Source: Owenia fusiformis (lineage: Eukaryota; Annelida; Polychaeta; Sabellida; Oweniidae). Taken from it: a DNA stretch of 64,000 bases. The stretch spans positions 39,511,671-39,575,670 of the forward strand of contig CAIIXF020000007.1 in assembly GCA_903813345.2 (NCBI GenBank), in the 5' to 3' direction. Numbering within the stretch: position 1 is the first letter of the stretch; every line of letters starts with the position of its first letter. The notes under the pieces were generated by a model, which searched no databases, was not told the DNA's origin, and saw nothing but the letters and a program-made list of their open reading frames with translations. Shown here in pieces: positions 13,001-28,000 of the stretch. The position numbers and the translations under genes were made by a program.

Positions 13001-16000
13001 AGGTCAACTTTTAGTCTAGTTTCAGTATACTTTCAGTATATGTCCCATGTTATGATTCCATTGACAGGTATGTTTCAATTATGGTAATTAGACCTACCAG
13101 TATGGTTTCAGTATACTTTCAGTATAAACCAATGGGTATACATTCAGTATACTTTCAGTATATACATACCAGTATGGTTTCAGTATAATTTCAGTATATA
13201 CCAATGGGTATACATTCAGTATATACGTATAGGTATACTTTCAGTATGGTATCAGTATATACCTATAGGTCGACATTTAGTCCTATATAGGTTGTGGAAA
13301 CAAATGGTCATAAAATAGAACTTACATAATTGTTGACTTATAGTTTTATCATGAATTTTGCATTTTCCGTTTATTTTATAAAATGATAAAGTAAAACTGG
13401 TATACGTTCAGTCTAATTATGTCACCACCAAAAGTGGTGACATATTGTTATGGTGTCCGTTTTTTTTTGCGACGGCGTCCGGCGTCTGTAACAATTTCTT
13501 ACAACTTCCTATAACTTAACAAATACTGTTTAGACTGACTTCAATTTTTTTCTAAATCATCTACATGTTCTCAGAAGTTCAAATCTGACTTTAGATTTTA
13601 CATTTGACCTTCAATGACCTTCTCAAGGTCAAAAAGGTCTTTTTTCAACTTGCTTCACATTGACTAAATTTTTTTTCAAAATCATCTACATGTTCTCAGA
13701 AATTCAAATCAGACTTTAGATTTGACTTTAGATTTGACATTTGACCTTCAAATCTGACTTTAGATTTGACATTTGACCTTCAATGACCTTCTCTCAAGGT
13801 CAAAAAAGGTCAAAAAGGTCTGTTTTCAACTTGCTTCAAATTGACTAAGATTTTTTTTCAAAATCATATACGTGTTATCAGAAATTCAAATCTGACTTAA
13901 GATTTGACTTAAGATTTGACATTTGACCTTCAATGACCTTCTCAAGGTCAAAAAAGGTCTGTTTTCAACTTGCTTCAAATTGACTAAAAAAAATTTCCAA
14001 AATCATCTACATTTCTCAGAAATTCAAATCTGACTTTAGATTTGACTTAAGATTTGACATTTGACCTTCAATGACCTTCTCAAAGTCAAAAAAGGTCAAA
14101 AAGGTCTTTTTTCAACTTGCTTCAAATTGACTAATTTTTTTTTTCAAAATCATCTACATTTTCTCAGAAATTCAAATCTGACTTTAGATTTGACATTTGA
14201 CCTTCAATGACCTTCTCAATGTCAAAAAAGGTCAAAAAGGTATTTTTTCATCTTGCTTCAAATTGACTAAAATTTTTTTTCAAAATCATCTACATGTTCT
14301 CAGAAATTCAAATATGACTTTAGATTTGACTTTAGATTTGACATCATTTCAATGACCTCAAGGTCAAAAAAGGTCAAAAAGGTCTTTTTTCAACTTGCTT
14401 CAAATTGACTAATTTTTTTTTTCAAAATCATCACCATGTTCTCAGAAATTCAAATCTGACTTTAGATTTGACATTTGACCTTCAATGACCTTCTCAATGT
14501 CAAAAAAGGTCAAAAAGGTATTTTTTCATTTTGCTTCAAATTGACTAAATTTTTTTTCAAAATCATCTACATGTTCTCAGAAATTCAAATATGACTTTAG
14601 ATTTGACATTTGACCTTCAATGACCTTCTCAAGGTCAAAAAAGGTCAAAAAGGTCTTTTTTCAACTTGCTTCAAATTGACTAATTTTTTTTTTCAAAATC
14701 ATCTACATGTTCTTAGAAATTCAAATCTGATTTAAGATTTGACATTTGACCTTTAATGACCTTCTCAAGGTAAAAAAAGGTCAAAAAGGTCTGTTTTCAA
14801 CTTGCTTCAAATTGACCAAATTTTTTTTCAAAATCATCTACATCTTTTCAAAAGTTCAAATTTGACTTTACAAGTTCTCAGAAGTTCAAATCTGACTTTA
14901 GATTTGACCTTTGACCTTCAATGACCTTCTCAAGGTCAAAAAGGTCTTTTTTCAACTTGCTTCAAATTGACTAATTTTTTTTTCAAAATCATCTACATGT
15001 TCTCAGAAGTTCTTCTTAAGGTCAAAAGGTATTTTCCAACTTGCTTTAAATTGACCAAATTGTTTTAGGTGGTGACATTTTGTCATGTTAATGCCTTGTG
15101 AAAAAAATTGAAGTCAGTCTAAACAGTGTTTGTTAAGTTATTGGAAGTTTGTTACAGACGCCACCCATCAATCCCCAACCACCAACTACCGCCACAAAAA
15201 ACGGAGACCATAACAATATGTCACCATTTCAAATTGACTAATTTTTTTTTTCAAAATCATCTACATGTTCTCAGAAATTCAAATCTGACTTTAGATTTGA
15301 CATTTGACCTTCAATGACCTTCTCAATGTCAAAAAAGGTCAAAAAGGTATTTTTTCATCTTGCTTCAAATTGACTAAATTTTTTTTTCAAAATCATCTAC
15401 ATGTTCTCAGAAATTCAAATATGACTTTAGATTTGACTTTAGATTTGACATCATTTCAATGACCTCAAGGTCAAAAAAGGTCAAAAAGGTCTTTTTTCAA
15501 CTTGCTTCAAATTGACTAATTTTTTTTTTCAAAATCATCTACATGTTCTCAGAAATTCAAATCTGACTTTAGATTTGACATTTGACCTTTAATGACCTTC
15601 TCAAGGTCAAAAAAGGTCAAAAAGGTATGTTTTCAGAAATTCAAATCTGACTTTAGATTTGACATTTGACCTTCAAAATCATCTACGTGTTCTCAAAAAT
15701 TCAAATCTGACTTTAGATTTGACTTAAGATTTGACATTTGACCTTCAATGACCTTCTCAAAGTCAAAAAAGGTCAAAAAGGTCTTTTTTCAACTTGCTTC
15801 AAATTGACTAATTTTTTTTCAAAATCATCACCATGTTCTCAGAAATTCAAATCTGACTTTAGATTTGACATTTGACCTTCAATGACCTTCTCAATGTCAA
15901 AAAAGGTCAAAAAGGTATTTTTTCATCTTGCTTCAAATTGACTAAATTTTTTTTTCAAAATCATCTACATGTTCTCAGAAATTCAAATATGACTTTAGAT

Positions 16001-19000
16001 TTGACATTTGACCTTCAATGACCTTCTCAAGGTCAAAAAAGGTCAAAAAGGTCTTTTTTCAACTTGCTTCAAATTGACTAATTTTTTTTTTCAAAATCAT
16101 CTACATGTTCTTAGAAATTCAAATCTGATTTAAGATTTGACATTTGACCTTTAATGACCTTCTCAAGGTAAAAAAGGTCAAAAAGGTCTGTTTTCAACTT
16201 GCTTCAAATTGACCAAATTTTTTTTCAAAATCATCTACATCTTTTCAGAAGTTCAAATATGACTTTACAAGTTCTCAGAAGTTCAAATCTGACTTTAGAT
16301 TTGACCTTTGACCTTCAATGACCTTCTCAAGGTCAAAAAGGTCTTTTTTCAACTTGCTTCAAATTGACTAATTTTTTTTTCAAAATCATCTACATGTTCT
16401 CAGAAGTTCTTCTTAAGGTCAAAAGGTATTTTCCAACTTGCTTTAAATTGACCAAATTGTTTTAGGTGGTGACATTTTGTCATGTTAATGCCGTGTCATT
16501 ATTTATCAGAGTTTATTTGGTATGCTCTCAGTATACTATTGAAAATCATAAGTAAAACTGGTATGCTTTCAGTATATTCAGTCTATTCAGTCTATTCAGT
16601 ATCTTTATACCTATTTACAGAACTTTATTCAGTATATGTACCTAATAATTGGTATGGTATCAGTCTGGTATCCGTATATACCTATCAACAAGGTATACTT
16701 TTAGTATACTTTTGGTATAGACTGACTATACCTGGCAATAGGCTGGGACTCTATTGATTTACTAGTCGTGGCTTAAAGAAATAAGTACCACACTTTTACA
16801 AGAAAAGTTATAACAAATAAGGGAAATGACATTTTAATTTCATTTAATCAAAATATTTTTATTTTGAACTTTGTATTCTACCATAATATAGTACTATGTA
16901 TGCAGTTTAGAAATGTGTAAAATAAAACAGTTTCTTTAAATTATTTGTTTTTATGACAATGAAAGAATAAGAAATACCATGTACCAGCTCATCCCATACA
17001 TGAACCATTGCTTATAACTTACCTTCCACAAACCTCAAATTTACCCTTTCAGACACCAAGAGTACCAAGAGCAATAAAAGATAAGTTGAAGAACTATCTC
17101 AAGGCTTTGCAAATGTGTTTTTAGAGTCTTAGAAATTATCTCATTTAACATAAGGTCAGATCATAACCAGCCGCTGTTTCAAGAACACTTAACATTCAAT
17201 TAAGGTTATTGCCTTTATCTTCAGAAATAAACATTTTCACTTAAGAAAGGTCGATCCAACTTTGAAGAGGATATTACCATATTGAAAATGACAAGACTAA
17301 TGATCATATTGTCACTTTATATGGCTTTGTGAAAGTTCAAGCCACTTTAAAATGAATAAGTGTTTTTGAGGTTTTAAGTTATGATTGGTACTTGACTGAA
17401 ACAGGTTGACCTTGACCTTAAAGTCCCCGTCTAAAGTTTGAAAATATTTTTTTATCATTCATTTACTATTTTTCAGGACTTAAAAAGTGATTTTAGAGAT
17501 TTTTGAACAAAAAAAAAAATTTGAAAAAAAAGTTGTGAGCATTTCATTTCTCAAATATTCAAATTTCCCGCCATTTTTCAAAAAAAGTTGAAATTTCTTA
17601 ATCATCAAATATTTCTTAATGCATTTTAAAAAATATTATCTTTTTAACACCAATGCAAAGGTTGAACAAAGGACACACTATTTCAATAATAAAATGCCAT
17701 ATTTAATGGACCACTTCAATGTTTTAGCATATCAAAAATATTTTGAAACATTAGTGATGTCACTAAGGTACCAAAAACTTTTTGAAAAAAATTGAAATTT
17801 TTTTTTCGATGTCAATCTTTTCTAAATATGTTAGACTTTCATAAAAAACCAATGTTGATTGTCTAACCAGGTTAAAGGGAAAAATAAATTATGTTTTAGA
17901 TATCATTGTACCATTGGTTTCTATGAGAACTAAAATTTTGAAATGCATTTTTCTCAGAACCATTTTCATGCACTGATAAGTTCATTTCTCGCTTATTTAT
18001 GAACCGATTTTCTTAATTTTTTTGGCAAAAAACACGGGAGGATGAATGCTATGCATTGGTATAAATTGTGGCTAATTAGAAGGTATGAGTGACCTCTAAA
18101 AGTTGGTTTTAAATAAATTCACAAATTTTGGAACAAAAAGTCTATCAAAAACCACTTTTTGAAATTAAAAAAAAAGTTTCACATATCACACTTTGATAAC
18201 ATTGGGTAAGACTACAATATAACCCAAAGTGGTTTAAACTTTATATGGGGCCTTTAAGGAGTTTTGACTCAAACATGAAAAATTTAGGAAGAATTGGTTT
18301 AAAACAGCATATATTGTGGTAAAATTTAACAATAAGTGAAGAAAAATGACTTCATGAAATCACTTCCAAAACACTTTAATTATTATGCTCACGTTAATAC
18401 AAAGATGTTTTTCTTTTAGAATATTTTCCCTGAGTTTTTCTTATCATTTATGCGCTAACATTAAGAAAGTTCCCCATGATATACTAGCAGTTAAAGATGT
18501 TAGAGTAGTAGCTGTTGAGACCCATAAAGATTCTTAGAATATAAGTAAAAAATAGCAAACTAATGAGCTATTAACGATATTTGGCTTATCTTTGACCTAT
18601 TAAGAGTACATGATCAGAAAAATAAAGTGTTTTTTCCTTGTCACGTAACTGTGTAGATGCGATGATGCTAACGCATGTATAAGTGTATTGAATACCATGA
18701 GATTTGGTCATCATGGAAATAGTGAGGCTTGAGGCAGGTGAGGCAAAATCCTCACCAAAATTTCACAGGAATATATTCATTCAGATGTTATTTAAACTAA
18801 AAACTGTGGAATGGAGTCCAAAGAGAGTAATGTACCTCCTTTAGATTACATTTGCCTCACCTGTTTATATTTGCCTCACTTATTTACATTTGCCTCACCT
18901 ATTTATATTGGCCTCACCTATTTACATTTGTCTCACCTATTTATATTGGCCTCACCTATTTATATTTGCCTCACCTATTTATATTTGCCTCACTTATTTA

Positions 19001-22000
19001 CATTTGCCTCACCTATTTATATTGGCCTCACCTATTTATATTTGCCTCACCTATTTATATTTGCCTCACCTATTTATATTTGCCTCAGCATTTGTCTCAC
19101 CTGTTTACATTGGCCTCATCAAATTCTTGATCCTGGCGATGCTACTGCTTGCTCAACACCTTCAGTAATGTTAGGGAGTTTTAGATAATGTCTTGAACAG
19201 AAAACACTTAACTGTTAATGTTATTCTATAATCTGCCCCGTAACATTCATATCATTTTCTACATACTTGTTTTTCTTGATAAAACAAGACACAACATTTC
19301 GCTTAAGACAACTTATCCTAATTGATATGTTTTTGGATTAGTTTTAGGATTTGTGGCTGTTGGATAGTGAGTCAGTTAGAATCAATTATAGCGAGGGAGA
19401 TTTTGATGTTATTGATTACGGAGGGAGGATTAGAACCTGCCACGAGAGTTCAAGATAATGATCTATATCGCTCTTTTTTCTCAATCATATGCTATTTCTC
19501 ATCACAATTTTTCATCTTTTAGAATCTGATTTCTGATCTTTTAATTCCTTGCTGATTCCTCTCTAACCTGATATGCATTTTTGAGAAATATGATTCATTT
19601 TGTTCTATATATAGATCTTTCAGGGAAGATTTTTATTGAGAGTTAATATTAGTTATTGATTTATTCTTAGCTTTAATCGTCAATGCTGATTGGTTTATCC
19701 TTGGTCATGTGATCAGAAGAGGATCATGGTATGAAACTTTATGTGTTTATATCTAATGGGATTAGAAACCCCTTTCTTTGGATATTATCCTATCTGTTTT
19801 ATGAACGAGACCCGGATTTATTTTATGTCGAATTTGTGTTATGGTTTAGTATGATCTGTTAATGAAATTATAATGGATCATAATATTCCATTAATGTTAC
19901 TTTTATGGAATTATAAAAGCTTTTTAAAGTTACGTAAAACTCGCCTAGCAGATTTCCGGTGCAGATTTTTAAAGTCTGCAGATATTTTTGGAAAGTAATT
20001 TAATTTGTGAAAGTTCTTACTGATTTTAAAGATAAGTCAGGTTTGGTAATTAAACAGCTTCGATGAAGCATGTACTTTGGAAAAAACCTGTTCAAATGGT
20101 TAATAGGGCATTGAATTGATGTTTTTCTAGCCTTTCCAGAAATCTCACATTTTGCGTAGTTCAGGAGAAATGTCAAGCTTCGATTCATTCAATTATTTAT
20201 TTATTTCATTTTCGTGGTATTTTACATGTAAAAAATGTTGCTTTTTCCATGAAATTACATGAGAAAGTAACATTAGTTAGAACTTTAGAAAATAAGTATG
20301 TTTACAGTGTGTTTCACACAGTTACTCAAATATCTTTTCTGTACCAAATCAACCGAAAATAGATGCTGTTTATCGCCAATCCTTGTGGCGTATTCTCCCA
20401 AACATATAACGTTTCAAAGATAATCTGGGCTATACAGAAATATCATGCTAAGGGTAATGATTTGGTTTACAGGTATTATGAAAATACCATTGAAACATTC
20501 CGAAAAAATAAAAGCGATTGACAATTAAATGTCTGAAATGTAGATACATGTAATTATATTTCAGGTTGACTTTTTTGTCTCATTCAAAAATTATTAAACA
20601 CTGGTTATATTTTAAAGGACCAATCATTTTGTTGCTTAAATTCTCATCTCAAATTCTGAAAAAGGTTCATGTTTTAGTAGATTTTGTACAAGTTATGATA
20701 TTATTATAAAATGAAAGTATATAAGGGTTATTTCGGAAGAAATAAAAAAACACATTCATATTAGGTTAAAGAGGTATTTAGATATACAGATATCACTATA
20801 CCACTGGAATTTTAAAGGTTTATGTGATTTGTTATTGAAGTACTTTTTTGAAACAGGATTATTTGTCTACATGGACTTTATTCCCAGTCCCATGGTGAAA
20901 GATATAAAATCAGTTTTCAGAATAAACAGAGAGAAAAATACTGTATGTTTTTATACAGATTTTGAGATGTTTTTATGTGGCCCTAGGGGACGTATCACTC
21001 TTAGTGTTACAATCATAGAAGAATTTCAAGGTGAAGACAAGAAACATAGTTTCCAAATTATATCAAATCAATATCTTACACACACTCAGGTTGCCTTGAT
21101 CTGTATATATTATAAATCAAGGGCATGGCCTGGTATGAGCCAGGCGAGGCAATTGCCTCTCTATTTTTCCTGGAAAAGTACCCTGAGTGTAAAGGTTAGC
21201 CAAGTCAAAGGAATGGAAGGGTATCAATTCAGAGTTTTTTAATTGTAAAAAGACATATGATAGTATAATTTAATATTTCGATATTTGCCTTACCAATTTC
21301 AATATTTTCCTCAACAATTTTAATTTGCCTCACCTACTTTTACACCCTGACTATATGCTCCTGTATATGACAACATTGCAATGAAAATAGATAAATTAAA
21401 TGTTTGGACTGTTTAGCTGTAGAAAAAATCAAAGAAAAAGTCAAGGTATTAAAAAATTTCACAAATCCCCAGGGATTTAATTGACAATTTCGTGAAGATT
21501 AATTTTGCGATTTTACCACAATCACGAAAAGCGTGAAACTAAATCGCACACGAAAAATACAGAGAGTACAGTTTTTTTAAAAGCTAAGGTTTTAAATCAT
21601 ATTCTATTCAAATTCTATTACTGTTAGATTCATAAGACATAGATATTATTTGATGTTCAAAGCTAAATTTAAGTAAAAATTCCCAAGCCGATATTCCTTA
21701 AGAAATATCTGAAGAATACAGACTGAAGAATAAAGATGTTCTACACATATGTTTTTCTTACCAAGAAAACTGAAGAATTCTGTAACATCAATTTGACATA
21801 TTGTAAATGCTTATCTGCATTCAGGATAATCTGGAGATAATCCCAGAATTTGGATTAACAACTTGGAGTACCTGTTATAGTGTCAGGTAGCGCCTGTCAA
21901 ATTAGACTCCCAGCTGGTTCAGAATCTTTTTTCTCTGATTTTTTCTACAATTTAGCAAATGGTTCCAACTGATAGCTAACCTTGACTTTGTTCGATAACA

Positions 22001-25000
22001 AGAAAAGTGTTGTTAATGTTTGTTGGTCTATTGTTTTAAGAATCTCATTTCAAAAGTTGGAGATATTTTTGTTTCACCTTTGTGAAGGAGAAAAGCAATA
22101 CTAACATTGCCTCTATAAATCCCAATTCAAGCATTATCTTGAAATGATAATATAAAATGAATTTTTGAGGAAAAATTAATTATGAGTAAAAAATAAATTA
22201 TTAATTATTAATATATGAGTTGATGGATCCATGGAATTTGATGTTCATGCTTTGCCTATATTCATTCTTAGGACCACAATTCAAAGGATAATATCAGACT
22301 AAGGTCTGAGATTGGACATTCCCAGCCAAAAATAAATTGACTTTTCAGTGATTTTTTGCATTTCATCGTGCTGTTTTTTATTTTACAATTGACTTGCATT
22401 TTGTAGTTACAGATATGATAGTCCAGTTTTAGTTTCATTATGTCACTTCCACAAGTGGTGACATATTGTTATAGTCACACAACTTTTTAGTGGATGGTGT
22501 TTGGCAGTTTTTCAGTGTTCGGCAGTCAGTGTCTGTAGCAAATGGCAGGTGGTAACATATTGCATGTTAATGCCATGCATATTGTATACTTTAGTGACCA
22601 ATATGTAATTTTTATGACATCATAGAGTCAATCAAAGTTATGTATCGACGTATCATGTAAACATTGTTTTGCAATTAAAAGTTTTTAAAACATCTTTCCT
22701 GGAGAGAAATTCTGTGGGGGAAGTTATTTTGAGCCAGAACACTTATGTTTAGAAAACTAAGTTCAAAGGGCTGTTCAAAAATTGTTAGTACTTCTCCGAT
22801 GTGCCTTGCGTGGTTGGCTTTCTTAATTAACATGTGATATGTTTCCACAATTGTAACTGATGTTCTAAACTTACTTTCCGAGTTATATTTAAAGGGCAGA
22901 GATTCACATAATCCCTGGACTTCAAAAAGCAGATGTTAATTACAAAATGAACTGATTCCTGCAAAAAACCACTGGTGAAATCCAATCTATTTAGGGGTGG
23001 CGTCCAAAGGCTAACTTGAAAAAATGAAAAAAAGTTAATATTATGGTTCGAGACCCCCCCCCCCCCTCCCTCTATAATGTTAATTTACTTATAATTGCCA
23101 GGTTCAGAAATCAGTATTTTTCTTTAGTCTAACAAAATGTTCATTTTCCACAACCCAGCTTACAAAATTAAACGTCATTCTTTTGAAGGTTTTGACATTT
23201 TGACTCAACCCCTTTAGGCGATCATATTGTTAATTAACAGAATTATATTCTAAGCTGATAACATCTCTGTCTTTAAAACTTAGTTCATTTTTTTATTAGT
23301 TCAAATTGTTAAAATAAATAAACATTGACCAGTTCTGCATATAACACAACCTAAATGGCATTGTTCCTAACAAAACTCAAAATTCACAAGTTTATAAAAA
23401 GTTGTATTTCTGTTATTCCAGAACGAAGTACCGTATGGCGTACAGACAAGAACTGAAGAATGAATATCGGACAGTGTATGAGTGTTGTCAAGGTTACGCC
23501 AAGAGTGGGCATCAGTGTGTGCGTAAGTACAAACCCCCCCCCTCAATACTTAGGTTAGAGAGTGAATTACTAACCTCTGCCTGGGGTAGAGAGTCAAATA
23601 CAATCAACATACATGTACTATATCTAGAGTCAACCCCCCTTTACCTACTAAGGTTAGGGAGTCAAAACCATTCACTTATTAGGCTAGGGAGCCAGAAAGA
23701 ACATTATATAAAGCAGGGGTAACAAAATTTTGATTCTGAAAAGCTAACCTTTTGTGATTTTACATTTGATGAAAAAGCACAACGGGTTTTATTTGAAAAA
23801 TACAATAAAACACACACCCAAAACTGTATCTCATGATAAAAAACAACGAAACGAAAAGTCTGATGTTTGTTTTCACTCAAAACTGTTTAAAAATCTGAAA
23901 CATTTCAAATTAAGAAATCCAGAAAGTCGAATCATATTTTAAAAATAGTATTGCGAAATCGCATCTTATGAGTAAAGTGCTAACCTTCAGGTTACGAAGA
24001 TGCTGAAACTAAGAGTTTTAATCTTCCGACTAACTGAAATAATACCTTGATATGTTTTAACCTAACTAACCCCCGCTATTAAAACATGAGTGATAGGCCA
24101 CGGAAATACATTTCTCAATATAATATTTGTATTATACCTGTTCAGAATTCTTTATCGTTATGATCTGTTTGATTAGCGCCCTTAGATTAATTAAAACTAC
24201 CCAAAATATTTTACAGGGCAATTATGATGTTTGTTTTTATCGCTTATGTTGACATTGTGTCAAATTGTCTCTCGTTTTGATTTACTAGTAATTAAGAAGG
24301 TAAAAATGTGATTCTTAATCATTTTATTGTCTAAATCAATCATTATTTTGATGTAGGAGAGTATTTATTGATGGACAAATTTATTTTTTGTCCAGGAGGG
24401 CAATTAAACTTGACGCTTTAGTAAACCTGTATGATGAGAGAAGTGATCAAGTATTCTCTATTCCCGGAATATTATACCTTGTGAATTGCCCCAGGAATGA
24501 ATGATAAGAGGTTAACACTTCCTTTTGTATTTTGATTTCGGAATATTTTGAATAAATTTCCATCTGATTGACATCATTGCAGCTGTCAAAAGATTAAGTC
24601 CCTTTAAGATCAAGATTTCAAAAATAAGTCCCTTTAAATGAAAAATTGGAATGTATATTAATAATTTATTTATATAGTGGTATAAAGTTGTCAGCTGAGA
24701 TCATAAATCTTGTTTGTGAATGGGTCGTAGGGTATGTACTAATACACCCCCTCCAAAAGTTTAGCAACTGAAAGTCTCTTTTTGGGTCATATGTTAACGC
24801 TTGCTTATGTATGGTGATTTTAGAAATCATCAAAAAATACATTTCTGAACTATTAATTACTCTTATCCTTTCCTTCATTGCTTTAAAATACTTCTTCCTG
24901 ATTAGTTTAAAAATAAAACAATCTCGTGCAGCAGCAACAGTTTTTAGTATAATGTCGAGAAATGACAAAATCCCACAAAGGTTATTTTTTAAGGACTATA

Positions 25001-28000
25001 GCCCTGGGACAAGCCTGATAATTATTCACTATGGTACCTTATTATTAAACAATACTGTCTAATCACTGTCCCATGGGCTATTGTCTTACAAAAAATAGTT
25101 CACACGCTATTAAAAGTCTTTTTTCTTAAGCTTGAAATAACCTTTAAAAATACTAAACTGACAATTTTTGTCACTTTACATATTTTATGTTATTTTCTCA
25201 AATATTTCATTTCTGAAAAAATCACATTATATCACGATTTTGAGCAATATGCAATTAGGTTCACACTCTCTTTGGGACTAAAGTGTTCTTATTGGTAGGT
25301 GTTCATATTTCAAGGTTTCTTTTACATGGCAAAAATGGGACTGAAAAGTGTTCACATTAAGAGGTGTTCAGATTAAGGGTGTTCATATTTGCAAAACAGT
25401 ACAAATTAAGCCAGGACCGGTGAAATGAAGACAATCTAAGTGCCTGGTGCCACTACTTTTTGATATACACTAAGGGACAATTTGACAGCAAATACGGAAA
25501 AGTTAATTATTCAGGGCCCATAAACAATAATTAAACCATTAAGGTGTCCCTGCCAAAATATTTCTTGATTATTGTCAACATTTTCAATCCCTTTGTTAAA
25601 TATTTTTGACATTTCTGATATTTCATTGTTATTTATATTATTACACATATTTGAATTGCTCAGATTTAAAATAGATTTGTTTAATTTCCTTATTATCTTC
25701 TTTATTAAAGTAACTAAGATGATGTAAATTAGTGATACTGTACATTGTAAGACCTCTATATTTCTGAACACCTCTCTTATCTGAACACCTCTCAACACTT
25801 TTTCTCAGTACCATTTTTTGTTATCCCCAATTGATCACCCATATTACAATCATTAAACTGTGAACACCCTTGTTTATCCATATGGACTTTTGACTGGGCA
25901 TGGTACAGTCCCAGTGGTATTGGGATTAGACAGGTGTCACTACACTGTATTAATGACATAATATTGGGATCACATTATGGCAGGCCCATAGCCAGGATTT
26001 GCTAAGGGGGGGGGGGGGTTCACTTTTTGAAAAATTCCAGGGGGTTCACTTTTGACAATTTTGGTTCAAAAATGGCCAAAATCACCTAAAAAGTGCTCAT
26101 AATGATGAAAAACTGCATGATGTTGAAAGAATTTTTGGCCAGGGGGATCAAACCTCCCCCTAGATACGATCTTGTTATGGTGACATAATATTCCATTAAT
26201 TGAATTACAACCACAAGGCATCAGTGACAGCATGTCACCTCATTAGGATTTGGCACTGAATATGACATGTCTCCATGACGATTAATATAATCAAAAGTGA
26301 GAATAGGACAACAACAACATTATATTGACTCATCAGATGTAGTCCTGAGTCTGTAACTAGAATTAAGACTTATGATTCACATGCCTTTCCCAACGTACTA
26401 ATGCTTAATGCTCAATCACATATGAAAACTTCATACCTTTGAAATCCAAGATGCTTTTCTCATTGGGATATTGTGTTCTGAATACAATATTAGACATTTT
26501 TACACATTTGGTTCTTGTATTTAACTTACTGTGAATAAAAATATTGCTTTTTAAAGGGCCTTCTTGCATTGTATGTGATTGGCCAGTGTTGATAATACGA
26601 GTTTAGCATATAGAAAACATGACTTATGATACGAGGGTTGTCCAAAAAGTCTAGAAATTTGTGCCTTAGTTCAAAGAGTGGATAGGAGGGGGTAGTATGT
26701 TAAATAAGTGATATTATCTTTATCTTTATTTGCAGCTATATGTGGTAACCAATGTGTACATGGGCAATGTATAGCACCAAATACATGTCATTGTGAGACT
26801 GGATGGGAGGGGGCAACATGCTCAGCACGTAAGTTAACCAAACTTCTTACTCAGTAAAATCCTTGTAAAAAGTTTTTGTATTGCATATTATACTTTTTTC
26901 GTAAATATATCTAAATACACGTTTTCTGAAAATGTCGAATAGAATTTCTTAGAATATATTTTATTTTATCATTGATATATTCAACCTCTATAGCATAGTA
27001 CTGGTACTTTTGAAATTAGGTTTTGTTTCAAGACTTGCAACCTCTACCTCACCATACACACCTACCAACAGATAATGAGAAGGGGGGGGGGGTGTTCCAA
27101 AGATCGAGAATCAATACAAGCTTAAAATTTTAATCTAGCTAGGTTATGATAAAAGCAGGAGAAACAATTTGGGCTTTCAGAGTGTCCACAGAACAAGTGG
27201 GGGCCTAACTGTAAGAATCAGTGTTACTGTGAGAACGGAGCCAAATGTGACATATTCAAGGGGTCTTGTCAATGTTTGCCAGGTAGGTGAATCTAATTTT
27301 TATTTTGTGCCTTATATTTTATAGGGGCAGCTCTGGAAGTTTAAAAGGGAGAATGGCATGGCAATTTTTAAACCTTCACACCAATGTTTTGGATTTTTTT
27401 TTAAATTTGAGCTGTCCACATAAAAAATCATTTTAAGGGCAAAAATGCCAAAAAACTAAGACCCAATTTAAGAGAAAAGATGAAACTGTTGAATAGATTT
27501 TAATATCAATGAATTTATGTTGAAAATCATTTATGTGGCATCTCAAGAATTTCTAGGGATTAATAACCATGAAAAAATCGTGCTTGTCATATTTGTAAGG
27601 GTACTTAAAGTTAAAGTAGAAGTTTAAAGTATTAATCCCCATGACAATAAATCAGTCTCAAATGGATGATCCCATGATTCACTGTGAAAAATGTCACTGT
27701 ACATTCTAAATCTTCACTAATCTATGATAGGAGCTTTAAGTCGCTAGCTTCCGATAAAGCATGTCAAACAGAAAGTGGGATTTGTTAAAACGTCAGAAGA
27801 CTGTATATGTGATTTGTCTCATCAGTTCTTGTTTTTGTTGTGAAATTGCTGAAGAATGATTGTTAATGGCATTGACAGATAAATAAGTGTTTAAATATAA
27901 TTTTTTGTCATTGTGACATTTTTGTCATTGTGACATTTTTTCTCGTAATAACGAGAGGTTTATGAAACTAATGTCTACCAAATAGAGTTATAAAGCAGAT

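Larger units (their letters stand above)
4709..23421 (+). other. Intron 2 (18.7 kb)
   Basis: GTAAGT to TTATTCCAG. It is packed with interspersed and tandem repeats listed separately (4.7-8.8 kb, 9.3-10.7 kb, 12.5-16.7 kb, 18.7-19.1 kb, 21.1-21.3 kb, 22.4-22.6 kb). I see no exon or recognisable element in 10.7-12.5, 16.8-18.7, 19.2-20.8 and 21.4-22.4 kb, which are plain AT-rich sequence. Confidence 0.85.
23523..26735 (+). other. Intron 3
   Basis: GTAAGT to ATTTGCAG. It contains GTTAGGGAGTCA-like short repeats (23545-23700), two CAGTAAAACC-type repeats and a CCCGTAGCC-type MITE. 23.75-25.25 kb shows no recognisable feature. Near 26634 CGAGGGTTGTCCAAAAAGTC resembles a mariner-type end, too short to call. 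Confidence 0.85.

Noticed and set aside
18811-19188. Overlapping frames of 92-125 codons with repeated [11 protein letters not shown] peptides
   Set aside because: They are translations of the 19-bp minisatellite; the same happens at 4890-5117 and, for the 22-bp array, at 6933-7154.
20829-21242. The longest open frame, 137 codons on the plus strand
   Set aside because: It is AT-driven, resembles no family, has no splice or promoter support, and its last third runs into the degenerate GAGGC repeat.
26634-26700. CGAGGGTTGTCCAAAAAGTC, like the end of a mariner element
   Set aside because: Only one end-like motif was seen, with no partner end and no transposase remnant.
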